This document shows positions 29,085 to 37,595 of a stretch of 64,000 nucleotides of DNA, piece by piece. The notes under the pieces are model-generated. The model did no database searches, was not told the origin of the DNA, and worked only from the letters and a program-made list of their open reading frames with translations. A program made the translations under genes and the position numbers. Positions within the stretch are counted from its first letter, which is position 1; each line of letters starts with the position of its first letter. Source of the DNA: Bacillus pumilus (GTDB taxonomy: Bacteria > Bacillota > Bacilli > Bacillales > Bacillaceae); contig NZ_CP047089.1 of assembly GCF_009937765.1 (NCBI RefSeq), positions 1,424,272 through 1,488,271 on the forward strand, given 5' to 3'.

Positions 29085-29717
29085 ATGATTTCGATTTCGC
29101 TCCTGTTTTTAGCTATTGCAGTTAGCATCGACAGCTTTTCTGTAGGCTTTACGTATGGTCTCCGCAAAATGAGGATCCCATTTAAAGCCATCGTCATTAT
29201 TGCATGCTGCTCAGGGATTGTGCTGCTCATTTCTATGCTGATTGGCAGCCTGCTGACGACATTTCTCCCTGTTTCAGTGACCGATAAACTGGGGGGAGGC
29301 ATTTTAATTGCCATCGGCCTTTGGGTCCTGTATCAATTTTACAAACCAGCGAAAGAGCGTGATTTGCTTCTTCATGAAAAGACATTGCTTAATGTGGAAG
29401 TCCAATCGCTTGGGCTTGTCATTCACATTTTAAGAAAGCCGACAAGTGCAGATATTGACCGATCTGGGACGATTAATGGAATAGAAGCTGTCCTTCTTGG
29501 AATTGCTTTATCCATTGATGCATTTGGCGCAGGGATTGGCGCAGCGATTCTAGGCTTTTCTCCAATTGTCATGAGTATCACGGTCGCAGTGATGAGTTCA
29601 CTTTTTGTATGTATCGGGCTACGAGCCGGTCATTACTTGGCAAATTGGCGCTGGATCGATAAACTCGCATGTTTACCAGGGCTTCTGCTCATATTAATCG
29701 GGGTTTGGAAGCTGTAA
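29085..29717 (+). CDS. ytaF: Sporulation-associated membrane protein YtaF (MntP-like fold)
   Basis: A 210-residue membrane protein with six predicted helices and two S-I-D repeats ([10 protein letters not shown] near 12-21 and [10 protein letters not shown] near 142-151). The internal repeat is typical of the MntP/YtaF exporter fold, so a divalent-cation efflux role is plausible but unproven. The start at 29085 has AAGGAAGAG upstream; the frame back to 29046 lacks one. The 176-base gap from mutM holds a 7-bp inverted repeat (29020-29026/29041-29047), not a clear terminator. The next gene follows within 15 bases. Confidence 0.85.
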   Translation: MISISLLFLAIAVSIDSFSVGFTYGLRKMRIPFKAIVIIACCSGIVLLISMLIGSLLTTFLPVSVTDKLGGGILIAIGLWVLYQFYKPAKERDLLLHEKTLLNVEVQSLGLVIHILRKPTSADIDRSGTINGIEAVLLGIALSIDAFGAGIGAAILGFSPIVMSITVAVMSSLFVCIGLRAGHYLANWRWIDKLACLPGLLLILIGVWKL

Positions 29718-29731
29718 AAGGAGGAAATCAA

Positions 29732-30337
29732 TTGACGCTTGTCATTGGATTAACAGGCGGGATTGCTAGCGGAAAAAGCACAGTCTCGCAGATGATAAAA
29801 GAGCAGGGCATCCGGGTTGTGGACGCAGATGTGATTGCAAAAGAAGCGGTCGGCAAAGGAACACCCGCCCTTCATCATATCGTTCAAACCTTTGGTGAGG
29901 GTGTCCTCCTGCCAAATGGAGAGCTGGACCGGCAGCAACTCGGAGCCATTATTTTTTCTAATGAAGAGAAAAGAAAGCAGTTAAATGCGATCGTTCATCC
30001 AGAAGTGCGAAAGGAAATGCTCAGGCAGCGTGATGAAGGCATTAATAGCCGAGAAACATTCGTTGTCCTGGATATCCCGCTTTTATTTGAGAGTCAGCTG
30101 GAGAGTCTCGTCGACCGTATTATTGTGGTGTATACAACACCAGAATTACAGCTATCACGACTCATGAATCGAAACGACCTTAGTGAGGAGGAAGCGCTGA
30201 ATCGGATTCACTCTCAGCAGCCTCTTGAGGAAAAATGTAAGAAAGCAGACCACGTGATAGAAAATACACAAGACCTTGCTTTTATTCGAAAGCAATTGCA
30301 GAACATATTAAATGAATGGGAACATACAGATAAGTAA
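29732..30337 (+). CDS. coaE: Dephospho-CoA kinase
   Basis: A 201-residue dephospho-CoA kinase, catalysing the last step of coenzyme A synthesis. The P-loop [12 protein letters not shown] is at about 6-17, and D-A-D-V-I-A follows. The start is TTG at 29732 behind AAAGGAGG; the ATG at 29669 is inside ytaF and unsupported. It is the last gene of this run and is closed by a hairpin. Confidence 0.95.
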   Translation: MTLVIGLTGGIASGKSTVSQMIKEQGIRVVDADVIAKEAVGKGTPALHHIVQTFGEGVLLPNGELDRQQLGAIIFSNEEKRKQLNAIVHPEVRKEMLRQRDEGINSRETFVVLDIPLLFESQLESLVDRIIVVYTTPELQLSRLMNRNDLSEEEALNRIHSQQPLEEKCKKADHVIENTQDLAFIRKQLQNILNEWEHTDK

Positions 30338-30366
30338 GAGTACATACAAGTACTCTTCTTTTTTTA
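30335..30366 (+). terminator. Rho-independent terminator after coaE
   Basis: AAGAGTAC pairs with GTACTCTT around an ATACAA loop, followed by a T run. Confidence 0.85.
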
Positions 30367-30417
30367 TGCTTTATTCTCATTTCCTTTGAAAAGAACAGCC
30401 CTTTTTAGAAAATATAC

Positions 30418-30455
30418 GTTTATATACTGGCAATTACATTCTAATGTGATATACT
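30418..30455 (+). promoter_or_regulatory. gapB promoter with CcpN boxes
   Basis: CTGGCA (30427-30432) and TATACT (30450-30455) form a promoter with 17-base spacing. TGTGATATACT (30445-30455) fits the CcpN consensus TRTGHYATAYW at all positions and covers the -10; GTTTATATACT (30418-30428) fits 8 of 11 and abuts the -35. Confidence 0.75.
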
Positions 30456-30509
30456 AATTTCATAAATAAATTTATTGAGTATAACACATAATAGAGGAGT
30501 GACCTGTTC

Positions 30510-31532
30510 ATGAAGGTAAAAGCAGCGATCAATGGGTTTGGCAGAATTGGACGCATGGTCTTCAGAAAAGCAATGCTTGATGATCAAATTCAAATTGTAG
30601 CGGTGAACGCAAGCTATCCTGCCGAAACGCTAGCACATTTAATTAAATATGACACAAATCATGGACGTTACGAATGCGATGTGATAGCAGAAGATGACGC
30701 CCTGATTGTAAATGGGAAAAGAGTGCTTTTGCTCAATAACAGAGACCCAAAGCAGCTTCCATGGGGAGAGCTTGGGATTGATATCGTCATAGAAGCAACA
30801 GGGAAATTTAATTCAAAAGATCAAGCGATGGGCCATATAGATGCCGGAGCGAAAAAAGTCGTACTTACAGCTCCAGGTAAAAATGAAGACGTTACAATTG
30901 TAATGGGCGTTAATGAGGATGATCTTGATCCTGAAAAGCACGTCGTTATTTCAAACGCATCTTGTACAACAAACTGTTTAGCACCAGTTGTCAAATTGTT
31001 AGATGATGAATTCGGCATCGACAACGGTTTAATGACAACGGTTCATGCATATACAAATGATCAAAAAAATATCGACAACCCGCATAAGGATTTACGCCGG
31101 GCAAGAGCATGTGCCCAGTCCATTATTCCAACTACGACGGGTGCTGCTAAAGCGCTTTCTTTAGTGCTGCCACACATGAAAGGGAAATTACATGGACTCG
31201 CACTTCGTGTGCCTGTTTCCAATGTATCGATGGTTGATCTTGTTGTCGACTTGAAAAAAGATGTCACAGCAGAAGAAGTCAATGCAGCCTTCTCTAATGC
31301 ATCAAAAACTTCTTTATCCGGTATCTTAGATTACACGGATGAGCCGCTTGTTTCTACAGACTTTAATACGAATCCTTATTCAGCTGTCGTAGATGGACTC
31401 ACAACGATGGTGATGGGGGATAGAAAAGTAAAAGTTCTTGCATGGTATGACAATGAATGGGGTTATTCATGCAGAGTAGTGGATCTTGTGAAGTTTGTCG
31501 GATCGCAGATGAAAGAGCTTTCTGCTGTTTGA
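30510..31532 (+). CDS. gapB: Glyceraldehyde-3-phosphate dehydrogenase, gluconeogenic (NADP-type) GapB
   Basis: A 340-residue GAPDH. GapB runs in the gluconeogenic direction with NADP(H) and is off during growth on sugars. The Rossmann start is I-N-G-F-G-R-I-G-R, and the catalytic C152 is in N-A-S-C-T-T-N. Assignment to GapB rather than GapA rests on place next to speD and on the CcpN-type promoter. ATG 30510 follows GAGGAGTGA. The gene is not followed by an evident terminator before speD, so read-through into speD is possible. Confidence 0.95.
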   Translation: MKVKAAINGFGRIGRMVFRKAMLDDQIQIVAVNASYPAETLAHLIKYDTNHGRYECDVIAEDDALIVNGKRVLLLNNRDPKQLPWGELGIDIVIEATGKFNSKDQAMGHIDAGAKKVVLTAPGKNEDVTIVMGVNEDDLDPEKHVVISNASCTTNCLAPVVKLLDDEFGIDNGLMTTVHAYTNDQKNIDNPHKDLRRARACAQSIIPTTTGAAKALSLVLPHMKGKLHGLALRVPVSNVSMVDLVVDLKKDVTAEEVNAAFSNASKTSLSGILDYTDEPLVSTDFNTNPYSAVVDGLTTMVMGDRKVKVLAWYDNEWGYSCRVVDLVKFVGSQMKELSAV

Positions 31533-31670
31533 AATGAAGAAGACGAACGTCCCTTTTCAAGAAATGAGAGAAAATCCCATTGAAAACACAGCTTGCAAAA
31601 TGGGTCTAAACAAAGTATACTATTTTTCGTGAACTTCTTGTTCGCAGACTCATTCGGGTATACTTAAAGG

Positions 31671-31760
31671 GTTAGGACCTCTTTGGACTAACTTTCCCCC
31701 GTGGTATATGTCCGGTCCGGCTGCTTAGAACTTCACTCTTTCATTCTTGTTTAAGGGGGG
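31671..31760 (+). other. Structured speD 5' leader, candidate translational switch
   Basis: GGACC (31675-31679) pairs with GGTCC (31714-31718) and GGAC (31685-31688) with GTCC (31710-31713), giving a bulged stem. Its loop holds CCCCC (31696-31700), complementary to the AAGGGGGG ribosome-binding site at 31753-31760. GTTAG (31671-31675) could pair instead with CTAAC (31688-31692). Function is inferred. Confidence 0.45.
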
Positions 31761-31766
31761 TCCATG

Positions 31767-32147
31767 ATGGAAACAATCGGACGTCACGTTATCTCCGAGT
31801 TATGGGGATGCGACTGTGATAAACTGAACGACATGGATTTTATTGAAAAAACGTTTGTAAATGCAGCTTTGAAATCAGGAGCTGAGGTAAGAGAGGTTGC
31901 TTTTCACAAATTTGCACCTCAAGGAGTAAGTGGAGTTGTCATTATTTCTGAATCTCATCTGACAATTCACAGCTTTCCTGAACATGGTTATGCGAGCATA
32001 GATGTTTATACTTGCGGCGACCTAGATCCGAATATTGCAGCAGATCATATCGGAGATGAATTAGGTGCTGAAACAAGAGAAAACATCGAAATTCCTCGAG
32101 GCATGGGACCTGTACAAGTGAAACAGGCACAAGCCAAAGCACTGTAA
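31767..32147 (+). CDS. speD: S-adenosylmethionine decarboxylase proenzyme
   Basis: A 126-residue SAM decarboxylase proenzyme that supplies decarboxylated SAM for spermidine synthesis. It self-cleaves between E62 and S63 (I-S-E-S-H-L-T) to form the pyruvoyl group; H68 and C83 regions match the family. Two ATG codons lie in tandem; the second (31767) is chosen for better spacing from AAGGGGGG and for usual length. The leader of about 100 bases is highly structured. A terminator follows. Confidence 0.95.
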   Translation: METIGRHVISELWGCDCDKLNDMDFIEKTFVNAALKSGAEVREVAFHKFAPQGVSGVVIISESHLTIHSFPEHGYASIDVYTCGDLDPNIAADHIGDELGAETRENIEIPRGMGPVQVKQAQAKAL

Positions 32148-32167
32148 ACATAAAAAAAGATCGCAAT

Positions 32168-32215
32168 GGGAGCTGGCCAAAAGCATTGACATGCCTTTGT
32201 GTTATGCTCCTTTTT
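32168..32215 (+). terminator. Rho-independent terminator after speD
   Basis: GGAGC (32169-32173) pairs with GCTCC (32206-32210), and an inner CAAAAGCAT/ATGCCTTTG helix extends it; TTTTTA follows. Confidence 0.75.
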
Positions 32216-32260
32216 ATATTTGTTTAATAGAGAAAATCCAACATTCCCCAACTTGCCTAT

Positions 32261-32292
32261 ACTTTTGTTCTAGGAAAACAAAGGTTTTTTTT
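32261..32292 (+). terminator. Second terminator-like hairpin before 32334 gene
   Basis: A 9-bp stem (32261-32269 with 32277-32285, one G-U pair) and 7-nt loop end in eight T. It lies only 41 bases before the next start codon, so it may be a tandem terminator or an attenuator. Confidence 0.7.
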
Positions 32293-32333
32293 ATAAAATA
32301 AAGAAGAGGCATTATGGCAAAGGGGATACGTAT

Positions 32334-32720
32334 ATGACTTTAGGACAAAAGTTCAAACGGTTCATGTCAAATCATACAGAAACATCTGACGAGCATCCAG
32401 TGTCAGAACTGAAAAGCCATTACTACAAATCGACGAATGCGCAAGTTTTTCAAGCATTGGAAGCCATGCTTTCTAGGCACGCTTCCTATCAAGTGACATC
32501 TGTTTCAGCAGAACGAGGTGAAATGAGCGCAAATATCACAATGCCGAAAAAAGCCTTTCTCGTAGCGACTGTCATTTCAATTCGTCCTTTTGAAACAGCT
32601 GTCGATTTTAATGTGACAACAGAAACAGCCCTGCCAACAGATTTTGGCTATAGTGCGAAAACGATTTTTTCCCTTTATGATGAACTAGACAAACAACTTC
32701 CAAGAATAGATCGGAGCTGA
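32334..32720 (+). CDS. Small cytosolic protein of unknown function upstream of nrdR
   Basis: A 128-residue soluble protein with a charged N-terminus (about 1-35) and an alpha/beta C-terminal domain. No catalytic motif is evident. I do not recognise a named domain with certainty. ATG 32334 has AAAGGGG eight bases upstream. It ends 4 bases before nrdR, so the two are almost surely co-transcribed with dnaB and dnaI. The tight link to nrdR suggests a housekeeping role, but none is known to me. Confidence 0.75.
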   Translation: MTLGQKFKRFMSNHTETSDEHPVSELKSHYYKSTNAQVFQALEAMLSRHASYQVTSVSAERGEMSANITMPKKAFLVATVISIRPFETAVDFNVTTETALPTDFGYSAKTIFSLYDELDKQLPRIDRS

Positions 32721-32724
32721 TGAT

Positions 32725-33183
32725 ATGAAATGTCCCACATGTCAGCACCTTGGCACAAGGGTGCTTGATTCAAGACCAGTAGATGAAGGGAAATCCATCC
32801 GTCGTAGAAGAGAGTGTGAAAGCTGCCAATATCGCTTTACGACGTTTGAGAAATTAGAAGAATTACCACTGATTGTGGTGAAAAAAGAAGGAATTCGAGA
32901 AGAATTCAGTCGCGAAAAGATGCTGAGAGGACTCATTAAAGCGTGTGAAAAGCGTCCTGTTGCTTTAAAGCAGTTGGAGGATGTCTGCTTTAATATCGAA
33001 AAAGAATTGCGTAATCAAGGCATGTCAGAAGTGAAAAGTGAGCTTGTAGGTGAAATGGTGATGGACGAGCTGGCAAAAATTGATGAAGTGTCTTACGTCA
33101 GATTCGCCTCGGTTTACCGGCAGTTTAAAGATATCAACGTCTTTATTGATGAATTAAAAGATTTATTAAAGAAAGAACGCTAA
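32725..33183 (+). CDS. nrdR: Transcriptional repressor NrdR
   Basis: A 152-residue NrdR, which represses ribonucleotide reductase genes according to ATP/dATP. The N-terminal zinc ribbon has C-P-T-C (3-6) and C-E-S-C (about 31-34), and an ATP-cone domain (about 49-139) follows with the [15 protein letters not shown] pattern at its start. ATG 32725 lies 4 bases after the previous stop. Neighbouring dnaB/dnaI links nucleotide supply with replication initiation. A hairpin follows. Confidence 0.95.
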   Translation: MKCPTCQHLGTRVLDSRPVDEGKSIRRRRECESCQYRFTTFEKLEELPLIVVKKEGIREEFSREKMLRGLIKACEKRPVALKQLEDVCFNIEKELRNQGMSEVKSELVGEMVMDELAKIDEVSYVRFASVYRQFKDINVFIDELKDLLKKER

Positions 33184-33218
33184 AAAAGAGCTGAAGATTC
33201 TTCACGCTCTTTTTCCTG
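33184..33218 (+). terminator. Terminator-like hairpin after nrdR
   Basis: AAAGAGC-GAAGA pairs with TCTTC-GCTCTTT with a mismatch, followed by TTTTT. It may be partial, since dnaB follows in the same direction. Confidence 0.6.
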
Positions 33219-33285
33219 CGTAAAGCGTAAAACGCAAAAAGGGTGTACAATAGAAACAATTGCAATTCATGGGGAGGATCAGCAT

Positions 33286-34710
33286 ATGACAGAGCATTGG
33301 AAGGAAGTGCTAGCCGTCGATCCATATGTCGTCAAAAGCGCTTCATTGCTCGGTGACATCGATAGACAGCTCATCACTCTTTTATATCAGCCGCTTATAG
33401 GTATGTCCGCTTTCAGCTTATATATGACGCTGTGGGGAGAGCTGGAACAAAATCGTATGTGGGGGAAACCCGCACCTCATCGGCAGCTCATGGTCATGCT
33501 GCAAACGAATTTGAATGATATATTTGAGGAACGTTTAAAGCTTGAAGCGATTGGTTTACTCCGCACATATGAACAGGAAACGGAAGAAGGCAGACTGTTT
33601 ACATATGAGCTTGTGCCGCCGCTAAGACCAGATGAGTTTTTCCAAGATGGAATGTTGAATGTCCTGCTGTACCATCGTGTAGAGAAAGCGAAATATATGC
33701 AGCTTCGCGATTATTTCTCGTATCCCGGTGTTCCGGCAGAGGCAAAGAACATCTCGCGGTCGTTTGAAGAAGTCTTTCACGTATTGCAGCCAGGTGAACG
33801 CAGGATGACAGAAGAAATCAATCAGGCGTCATCACTTGATCAAGGCTATGAATATGTGACCGTTGGATCGAGTCAGCCGGCTCCGCTCTCAGACGATTCC
33901 TTTGATTTCGATCTATTGTTAGCGGGTATGTCTGATATGATGATTCCAAGAAAGGCTTTGACAAAGCAGGTGAAAGAAACCATTAAGAAGTTAGCCGTTG
34001 TATACGGCATCACCCCGCTTCAAATGCAAAATATTGTAGCAGGCGCCTGCGGTTCTGATCAAATGATCTCAACAGAAGAATTGAGAAAAGCGGCAAGAGA
34101 CTGGTACCAAATTGAATATAGAGGCGAGCAGCCAAAACTCATTGATCAAAAACAGCCGAGACACTTGCGTCAAGATGCTTCAAAGTCGCCGTTAGCAGAT
34201 ACGCCTGATGCAAAACTGATTGAAAAGCTTGACCACATTTCGCCTAGGGAACTGCTAAAAGATATGGCTGATGGCATTGAGCCAACGTATGCTGACTTAA
34301 GAATTGTCGAGGATATTATGCTTGAGCAGCAGCTAGAGCCAGGGGTCATGAATGTTTTGATCTACTATACATTGCTGAAAACAGATATGAAGCTGTCGAA
34401 AACATATATGCAAAAAATTGCCGCTCATTGGGTGAGAAAGAAAATTAAAACTGTGGCAGCAGCCATGAAAATTGCCAAAGAAGAGAATAGGCAAATGACA
34501 GAATGGGCGCAGCAGAAAAAGCAGCGCAGCACATACGGATCAGGGAAAGTTGTTCGTGAAGAGAAGCTTCCTGACTGGATGAAAGAAACCGAAACGAAAG
34601 AACAGCCAGCAAAAGAACAAACAGACAGTCTATCGACAGAAGATCTCGAACGAGAAAAAGAAAAACTGTTAGATCAGTTTAAAAATATGAAAAAGTACAA
34701 TGCACATTAA
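33286..34710 (+). CDS. dnaB: Replication initiation and membrane attachment protein DnaB
   Basis: A 474-residue Firmicute DnaB initiation protein (not the helicase, which is DnaC here). It helps load the replicative helicase at oriC and at stalled forks with DnaD and DnaI. A winged-helix N-terminal region (about 1-130) is followed by a DDBH2-type helical domain (about 290-400, Y-T-L-L-K-T-D-M-K-L) and a charged, coiled C-terminus. ATG 33286 follows GGGGAGGATC. It lies 17 bases before dnaI, matching the usual loader operon. Confidence 0.93.
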   Translation: MTEHWKEVLAVDPYVVKSASLLGDIDRQLITLLYQPLIGMSAFSLYMTLWGELEQNRMWGKPAPHRQLMVMLQTNLNDIFEERLKLEAIGLLRTYEQETEEGRLFTYELVPPLRPDEFFQDGMLNVLLYHRVEKAKYMQLRDYFSYPGVPAEAKNISRSFEEVFHVLQPGERRMTEEINQASSLDQGYEYVTVGSSQPAPLSDDSFDFDLLLAGMSDMMIPRKALTKQVKETIKKLAVVYGITPLQMQNIVAGACGSDQMISTEELRKAARDWYQIEYRGEQPKLIDQKQPRHLRQDASKSPLADTPDAKLIEKLDHISPRELLKDMADGIEPTYADLRIVEDIMLEQQLEPGVMNVLIYYTLLKTDMKLSKTYMQKIAAHWVRKKIKTVAAAMKIAKEENRQMTEWAQQKKQRSTYGSGKVVREEKLPDWMKETETKEQPAKEQTDSLSTEDLEREKEKLLDQFKNMKKYNAH

Positions 34711-34727
34711 GAAGAGGTGAGATGAGG

Positions 34728-35657
34728 ATGAAACCGATCGGTCGTTCATTTGATCAGCTAAAAGGGCGCGTAGATTTTCGTGTGAGATACAATCAGATTA
34801 AAGAGAGTGTGTTATCTGATGAAGATGTAAAAGCTTTTTTACAGGAGCACCAAGAAGACATACACGAAGACATGATCAATCGCAGCTTGAACCGGCTTTT
34901 TGAATATGTGCAGCAGGCGAAGGGCTGTTCATATTGCTTAGATGAAGAGAACGTCAATGCGATATTAGACGGTTATCACCCAAAGCTTGTGATTAAAGGT
35001 CAGAGTATTGATATTGAATATTCCCCTTGTCCAGTCAAGCTACGGTTCGATAGACAGAAAAAACAGCAAGAGCTCATGAAAAGCATGTACATTCCGCAAA
35101 ATGTTCTTCAAGCAACGTTTGCTGATTTGAACGTTGTAGGAAGACAGGAAGTCATTCAAAAAGTAGGGCAATTCCTGCAAAGCTATGACGAGACGGGCAA
35201 AGGAAAAGGCTTATATTTACACGGAAAGTTTGGAGTAGGAAAAACGTATATTCTGGCAGCCATTGCGCAGCAGTTAGCGGAGAAGGAATATCCATCTCTC
35301 CTTGTGTACGTGCCTGAGTTTGTAAGAGAGCTAAAAAATTCGTTAGCCGATCATACATTAGAATCAAAACTGAACATGGTCAAATCCACTCCTATATTAA
35401 TGCTTGATGATATTGGGGCCGAGTCGATGACAAGCTGGGTTCGAGATGAACTACTTGGAACGATTTTACAATATCGTATGGCAGAGCAGCTGCCGACTTT
35501 CTTCTCCTCTAATTTCTCACCAAGTGAACTGAAGCATCACTTTACGTATTCACAGCGCGGGGAAAAAGAAGAGGTCAAAGCTGCTCGTTTAATGGAACGG
35601 ATTCTCTATTTAGCAGAGGCAGTCTTGCTCGAAGGAGAAAACCGCCGTCATTTATAA
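34728..35657 (+). CDS. dnaI: Primosomal protein / helicase loader DnaI
   Basis: A 309-residue AAA+ ATPase that loads the replicative helicase. The N-terminal domain holds a zinc site built from C-S-Y-C (about 66-69) with H84-region and C-P-V-K residues. Walker A is G-K-F-G-V-G-K-T (about 168-175), Walker B L-M-L-D-D-I-G (about 224-230), and sensor/arginine residues are in the S-S-N-F-S-P segment. The ATG at 34728 sits 7 bases after AAGAGGTGA; the ATG at 34722 is too close. Partner of DnaB just upstream. Confidence 0.95.
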   Translation: MKPIGRSFDQLKGRVDFRVRYNQIKESVLSDEDVKAFLQEHQEDIHEDMINRSLNRLFEYVQQAKGCSYCLDEENVNAILDGYHPKLVIKGQSIDIEYSPCPVKLRFDRQKKQQELMKSMYIPQNVLQATFADLNVVGRQEVIQKVGQFLQSYDETGKGKGLYLHGKFGVGKTYILAAIAQQLAEKEYPSLLVYVPEFVRELKNSLADHTLESKLNMVKSTPILMLDDIGAESMTSWVRDELLGTILQYRMAEQLPTFFSSNFSPSELKHHFTYSQRGEKEEVKAARLMERILYLAEAVLLEGENRRHL

Positions 35658-35690
35658 AAGTGTCTATCACGTGAAGGAGGAGCAAATGAA

Positions 35691-36329
35691 ATGAACAAAA
35701 GAAAATGGCTACTTTTTCTCGTGATTGCAGGTCTCGCTGTTTTACTTTGGTGGCTGAACAAACAGCATCTTCAGCTGGCGCCGAAAGATGTGAAGAATTG
35801 GGTGCTACAATTTGGACTGCTGGCTCCCTTTGTTTTTCTGTTCTTATCTCTTTTTCGCCCGTTTGTTCTTGTCCCGCTTACGGTCTTTTCGCTGGCAGCA
35901 GGTTTGGCCTTCGGAAGTGTTCTTGGGACGATTTATGCCCTCGTCGGTGCAACCGCCGGCGCATTAGGCTCCTTCCTGCTTGCTACAACCTTTCGTTCCA
36001 AAAAGAAGGAAACAGAATCAAGCAGCCGGAAGCTGAGAGCGGTGACATCCCGCATTCAGGAGCATGGGTTTCTTTACATTTTGTTATTGCGTATTGCCCC
36101 CATCCATTTTGACTTTGTCAGCTATGCGGCAGCAGCTTCACGTGCGAATTATCGTGCATTTACGGCAGCTACCTTTTTAGGTTTAATACCGGGTACAGTG
36201 GCCTTAAATGTCCTTGGTTCTAGCTTTGTCAGCGGCAATTATGCCGCCTTAGCAATCGTTTGTTTGATTTATCTCATCTTTATCTCAGTTCCGCTCGTTC
36301 TAAAAAGAAAGAGGCCTGATTTATTTTAG
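35691..36329 (+). CDS. ytxB: TVP38/TMEM64-family membrane protein YtxB
   Basis: A 212-residue membrane protein of the DedA-like (SNARE-associated, TVP38/TMEM64) superfamily. Hydrophobic segments lie at about 6-22, 40-75, 80-100 and 160-205; the loop region with R-I-A-P and Gly-rich helices L-I-P-G-T-V-A matches re-entrant DedA features. Family members are proposed lipid scramblases or flippases. ATG 35691 follows GGAGGAGC. It is downstream of dnaI by 33 bases and may be in its transcript. A weak hairpin with T run follows. Confidence 0.85.
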   Translation: MNKRKWLLFLVIAGLAVLLWWLNKQHLQLAPKDVKNWVLQFGLLAPFVFLFLSLFRPFVLVPLTVFSLAAGLAFGSVLGTIYALVGATAGALGSFLLATTFRSKKKETESSSRKLRAVTSRIQEHGFLYILLLRIAPIHFDFVSYAAAASRANYRAFTAATFLGLIPGTVALNVLGSSFVSGNYAALAIVCLIYLIFISVPLVLKRKRPDLF

Positions 36330-36345
36330 GCGTCTATTTTTTATG
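36312..36345 (+). terminator. Weak terminator after ytxB
   Basis: AGAGGCCT pairs with AGGCGTCT (one mismatch), followed by ATTTTTT. Confidence 0.5.
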
Positions 36346-36389
36346 TTCTCCCCATATATATGTAACAGATGTCGTTAGGGGGGACAAAC

Positions 36390-37259
36390 ATGCTTGAAAT
36401 AATCTTTGAAGATGAATATGATACCGCCGCTTTTTTACATCTTGCTGAACACTTGGACAGTCGGCATCACATGTCAATTCAACAAGGGAAAGACCGACTT
36501 CTCATAGAGGCGAAGGAATCAAAAGAAGGACTTGAGCCCATTGTGCGGCCATTACTGGTTCACTTTTTTTTGGAATGCAAAGAAAATGAGCGCATGCGCA
36601 GCATTCTTGAAAACACGTATTTATTTAAAGATCCTGAAGAACAGCACCAAATTCTTTCCATCGCCCACAGCATCATGAATGGGGATTTAGATGATATTCC
36701 CGGCATTCATCAAGAACCATCAAGAGAAGCCCTGTTAACAAAGGAGCTTGAGACGATTTCTTTACATCAAGGTATTTTTTCAATTGGCTCATTTATGACA
36801 TTCAGGCTGTCAGAGTATGACAGGAGGCTGAAGAACTATGTTGAAGTCTCCATTGAAGAATACAAAATGGAACAAGAATATCAAAACTTTATTCAATCGC
36901 TTCGAGACTATGTGATGGCAAAAGAACCGAAGCTCGAAAAAGTACATGTTGTGCATCAAGATCGCCTGATGATTTGGGAATTTCGGTACGCTTCTGAGCG
37001 TGATCAAAAACAATACATAGACAGACAGTTTGTAAGAGAGCATCCAATGTATATTGATTCGCAGCTGATTGCACCACTCGTATCCATAGCGCCTCAAAAA
37101 ATTGACCTGTTTACAAATGATACAGGTCACTCGATGGTACAAACCATTCAAAATATTTTTCAAGAAAGGGTCGAGGTATTCCCGGCTCATTCATTTCAAG
37201 AACACCATGTTCGATTTGTCCATGACCATTTGGAACAGAAAAGTGAAAAGCTTTCTTGA
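36390..37259 (+). CDS. ytxC: Putative sporulation protein YtxC
   Basis: A 289-residue soluble protein of the YtxC family, annotated as sporulation-associated. No catalytic motif is visible; there is a charged helical middle (about 60-190). The start is ATG 36390 behind AGGGGGG; the in-frame ATG at 36369 lies before that site. The thrS promoter -35 overlaps its stop codon, so the gene ends where the thrS unit begins. Molecular function unknown. Confidence 0.85.
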   Translation: MLEIIFEDEYDTAAFLHLAEHLDSRHHMSIQQGKDRLLIEAKESKEGLEPIVRPLLVHFFLECKENERMRSILENTYLFKDPEEQHQILSIAHSIMNGDLDDIPGIHQEPSREALLTKELETISLHQGIFSIGSFMTFRLSEYDRRLKNYVEVSIEEYKMEQEYQNFIQSLRDYVMAKEPKLEKVHVVHQDRLMIWEFRYASERDQKQYIDRQFVREHPMYIDSQLIAPLVSIAPQKIDLFTNDTGHSMVQTIQNIFQERVEVFPAHSFQEHHVRFVHDHLEQKSEKLS

Positions 37260-37284
37260 TTTTCACGAAAAAACGTTTTATAAT
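37256..37284 (+). promoter_or_regulatory. Sigma-A promoter of thrS leader
   Basis: TTGATT (37256-37261) and TATAAT (37279-37284) are exactly 17 bases apart; the -35 overlaps the ytxC stop. Confidence 0.85.
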
Positions 37285-37299
37285 ACGGTGTAACTTCAT

Positions 37300-37570
37300 A
37301 CAGAGACCGTATTGATAAGGACATGAACAAATGAACACCCGCTTAAAGAGAGGGAAGCCGAGGCTGAAAGCTTCCTAGCAGAGGACCATTTGCTTTACCA
37401 CCTTTGAACATCAGCTGTGAACGTTTTAGTAATGGCTGACGGGGATTCCCGTTATCGAACCACAAGCCGTGTTTGCTTATGAAAAAGTAAGCTGCAAATA
37501 CGGGAAAAAGGGTGGAACCACGATTCCGTTTTATTCAACCTCGTCCCTTTCCAGGGGGCGGGGTTTTTAT
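37300..37570 (+). ncRNA. T-box riboswitch (Thr) controlling thrS
   Basis: The leader has the stem I AGAGAGGGAA element near 37347, the T-box core AGGGTGGAACCACG (37509-37522) and a terminator formed by CTCGTCCC and GGGCGGGG before TTTTT (37540-37568). ACC at 37397-37399, followed by A, is the likely threonine specifier. Uncharged tRNA-Thr would favour the antiterminator. Confidence 0.93.
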
Positions 37571-37595
37571 ATTGCCAAAAAAGGAGTGACCAGAG

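Noticed and set aside
32187..32215. TTGACA as a promoter between speD and the next gene
   Set aside because: The base composition 17 bases on (CCTTTT) gives no -10, and the element is part of the terminator stem.
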